From the NCBI GenBank assembly GCA_013399855.1, contig VXAY01002358.1:525387-589386 (forward strand): a stretch of DNA of 64,000 nt, read 5' to 3'. The translations under genes and the position numbers were made by a program. The stretch's first letter is position 1. The number at the start of each line of letters is the position of its first letter. The notes under the pieces are model-generated. The model was not told the DNA's origin. It saw only the letters and a program-made list of their open reading frames with translations, and made no database searches. Origin of the DNA: Oxyruncus cristatus. Lineage: Eukaryota > Chordata > Aves > Passeriformes > Cotingidae. Positions 62,771-64,000 of the stretch are shown here, one piece after another.

Positions 62771-64000
62771 GGATATAGCCAACTATCTACAACCTTGAAA
62801 ACTAGGCTGATAAGAAGAACAGAGTAGAGCATTCAGCTCTTTGCTGTAAAGACAACCCAGCAGCAGATGTGCCTGCTGATGTTGCTACACTGCGTATCTG
62901 GAAATTGGAGGGAGGCATGTTTAGAACCCTGTAAGCTTCACTAGAAATTTTCCAACCTTCCCAGATTATAGCAATCTCATTTTGCAAAACACGTGGCTAA
63001 CCTGTAGTGGAAAAGTAGGAAAAAGTGGAATGTCCGCAAAGTTGTTCTTGCATTTGACATACTGGATCCACAGTGTACCTTCATGCAGAATCATAATGCA
63101 GATGTTTGTTTGTGAAATACATATAGTTAAAATCACAATTCCTAAGTTTCTAACTTCCTCTGTAGAATGTTACATTGGAGACGGGGGAAAAAAAAGAAAA
63201 CAAAGAAGTTCTTAAGTTGATGTGAATGGTAAAAATTTTTTTTATTTATTTATGAAGACTTAAAAGTAGTTTGGTGAAAAAAGAAACAGACCATTTTTGT
63301 CAATATTTTGGAACATCCGGCTTTGCTAATGGATGGCATAAACCAGGGCATGCACAGAGTGAGCAGACAGCTGAGGTGGTCAGTGATCCATTCAAAATGG
63401 ACCTGTGAAATATTGTGATGCCTCCAAAATCTGCATTTCATGCCAGAGAAAACAAGGTTCCATAAAAAAAAGTTCTGACCAAGTTTAACATAGTTTGTAG
63501 TTTGCACCCACAAAAACGTGGTGCATTAAAAGCAGCCTGTGTGTTCCAGAGATAAACAAAATAGAGCTTTCCTCATGGGAGAAGTAAAGCCTGTGGAAAA
63601 GTCTCTTGACTTTGTGGATAATTTCTTGAGACTTCTAAAGAAATACCGTATGGATTAACATTTAAAAAAAAATTACTGGGAAAAAGTTCCTCATTGTTCA
63701 TTAACAGGAAAGATGTTGTGCTAATTTATGCCACATGCAATGTCTGTAGGGTGGCCAAGGATCTAAGTCTCTGCATAAATTCACCCAAGGATATTAACTT
63801 CCCCACTGTGCCCAATTAAATCCATCCCCATGCTAATCTGAGAACAAACAGGATAAAATACAAATTTATTTCTGGAAAACTGTCTAAAGCAAAAAGGAAT
63901 TAAACAACTCTCTATTCTTTGGAGGGCATTTACAACCTTTGTAATTAGTGATTAGAGCTAAGAAACAAATGTTGAGATTCATTTCTTTACTCTGCCAGGG
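62771..64000. other. non-coding sequence
   Basis: No gene or repeat family is recognised up to the window end. There are short A or T runs only. Confidence 0.5.

Overview
This 64 kb window looks like vertebrate nuclear DNA, most probably from a bird. The main evidence is seven fragments of the sauropsid retrotransposon CR1 in both orientations, several ending in the CR1 3' tip (ATTCTATGATT-like, preceded by CCTTCCAACCCAAACC-like sequence). Together they make up about 1.8 kb, or 2 to 3 percent of the window, which fits the low repeat load of bird genomes. There are also one long terminal repeat (LTR) element, one ancient MIR-type tRNA-derived SINE, and short poly-T and A/C-rich tracts. No bacterial, phage or plasmid features are present.

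Layout: positions 1 to about 420 are the downstream part of a CpG island, so a promoter or first exon lies at or just left of the window. Everything to the right is mostly AT-rich and CpG-poor and holds no protein-coding gene I can support. The longest open frames (about 160 codons) have no recognisable domain and are within what chance gives. The simplest reading is a very long intron downstream of that CpG island, or an intergenic region. I cannot name the gene.

Named elements from left to right are: a CR1 tip (815-920); a 28-bp near-perfect palindrome (4872-4899); a 71-nt pure pyrimidine tract (9978-10048); a 1156-bp ERVL-like solo LTR with a 5-bp target-site duplication (12410-13565); an assembly gap (21071-21106); CR1 (22220-22342); a 719-bp CR1 carrying a broken ORF2 C-terminus (30515-31233); an exact 31-bp tandem duplication (32424-32485); a second gap with duplicated flanks (33423-33534); CR1 (34470-34772); CR1 (40058-40273); a 12-bp-stem perfect hairpin (51230-51261); a MIR SINE (52958-53060); a CR1 tip (53447-53482); and CR1 (56338-56617). 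Patches that keep CpGs and carry homeodomain or POU-like motifs (19585-19670, 61840-62060, 62625-62770) may be conserved regulatory elements. Two very short splice-site-flanked segments (57288-57326 and 61904-61951) are speculative exons.

I see no novel multi-gene system here. The most informative items are the LTR insertion with its long terminal inverted repeats, the mirrored flanks of the assembly gap, the hairpins, and the candidate regulatory patches and microexon.
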